A stretch of DNA of 64,000 nt from Prinia subflava (Eukaryota > Chordata > Aves > Passeriformes > Cisticolidae). Within the stretch, counting starts at the first letter, position 1. Every line of letters starts with the position of its first letter. The translations under genes were made by a program, and so were the position numbers. Shown piece by piece: positions 63,059 through 64,000 of the stretch. The stretch lies in assembly GCF_021018805.1 (NCBI RefSeq), contig NC_086248.1, forward strand, positions 22,514,922 through 22,578,921, written 5' to 3'. The notes beneath the pieces are model-generated. The model saw only the letters and a list, made by a program, of their open reading frames with translations, was not told where the DNA came from and ran no database searches.

Positions 63059-64000
63059 TTGCAGGATGGGGGGCCAGGCACCAAAACCAGCCTACATCCA
63101 CAGTTGCTGTGGCACGATCTTTGCAACAAACTGCTGTTTCAGCTACTGTAGGCCATAAATACATTCTTGCCTTACTTCCTGCTTTTATAAGGAAAGCCAT
63201 GCAACTGAACTAGAGCAAGGGTTCAGAATTACATTTTAAATATAGTTAAATGAGAGTCTGATTCCTGAAGTTAAAATGTTTTATTTTCCCTTCCTTCATA
63301 GCAACAAAATCTAGTTTAATTTTCTCATGAAAATACTGGAAGAAATAATTGAAAGATCATTGGATCAGGAGACAATGTTGGAAAAATCCTTTCAGTGGTA
63401 CATTCCAGACAGATGTAATTTTAAGCTATGCAAGTCTGAAGATTAAAACTTGAGGCACGCACAGTGTTGTGAATTCTAACTCCCCCTGATGTCACCACAC
63501 TATTCAGTGCAGATCCTTTTCAATTACTGACCAAAAAACCAAAAAAACTTCCTTCCCAGGAGCACCTGCATTATAGGAATCACTTAGGAGATATGCAAAG
63601 CCAGAAGCAGACCAGAGGCATTGCACTACGCTTTCATTATATTTAAATGGTTAACTGGTTCAAAAAAACCCCTAAATAATAATTTGATTTTATATCTGGG
63701 ACCCATTATAGCTGTTCGGGATAATGAAAGTTCACTTTCTCACTGAAGTCTTCGCTTGGTACGTGAACAATTATAAAAGACCTGAAAGCCGATTCAAAGT
63801 TCACATCTTTCTTGAATGGCATGAAAGTCTTGCTCTTTATATCAGCCTGTAACCCAGCTAAGGCAGTCACACAGGCCTGCCCGATCACTCTGCACACAAG
63901 AGCTCCTACAAAAGCTCAGCCTGCAGAGCCTCTTTTGCAGAAGTGTCAACTGAAGGCACATGCTGGGCTAGAGAGCTTATGACAGCTCAGAAGCTCACCA

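Larger units (their letters stand above)
58295..64000. other. Unique, mostly AT-rich DNA, no gene shown
   Basis: Contains hairpin-forming sequence at 59321-59367 and 62104-62129 and an X-box palindrome at 63046-63058. The last 300 bases are less AT-rich and carry a 63-codon minus-strand frame (63706-63897) that I do not recognise. No transposon was identified after 58294. Confidence 0.5.

Overview
This 64 kb window looks like bird nuclear DNA. The evidence is ten CR1 LINE copies with the avian 3' ends (TTCCAACC followed by short ATTCTGTG/ATTCTATG repeats) and four solo-LTR-like elements whose sequence I associate with bird endogenous retroviruses. A songbird is possible but I cannot show it. 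The background is visibly AT-rich and not coding. I found no exon chain, CpG-island promoter, tRNA, rRNA or other RNA gene that I can defend. The window is best read as intergenic DNA or part of one or more very long introns.

Layout. 1-10 kb: unique AT-rich DNA with two minus-strand CR1 pieces (1367-1990, 5461-5573), a TA-rich microsatellite (4095-4172) and a 75-bp tandem duplication (9506-9650). 10-15 kb: a 26-bp perfect palindrome (10228-10253), then three plus-strand CR1 copies in a row. 18.9-21.3 kb: an ERVL-like solo LTR (+) and a second LTR on the minus strand with a TATA box and poly(A) signal. 24-29 kb: a minus CR1 and a plus CR1 that carries an internal 44-bp duplication. 31.9-32.5 kb: a very GC-rich solo LTR (-). 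38.7 kb: a G-quadruplex motif next to a CR1 tail. 42.6-43.2 kb: a second copy of the ERVL-like LTR, in the same direction as the first. 47.3-48.7 kb: a CR1 nested inside another CR1, with a matching 5-bp target duplication. 55.1-55.6 kb: a 20-bp minisatellite of 23 units with a 60-bp higher-order pattern, followed by a possible repeat-derived segment. 58-64 kb: one CR1 tail, a pair of competing hairpins, a perfect RFX-type X-box palindrome (63046-63058) and mostly unique DNA.

Function. No genes work together here. The content is a record of retrotransposon insertion, nesting and tandem-repeat growth. The best candidates for real biology are the minisatellite, the two strong inverted repeats (10.2 and 59.3 kb) and the X-box region near 63 kb. 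I did not find an undescribed multi-gene system. All long open frames lie on repeats or look like chance.
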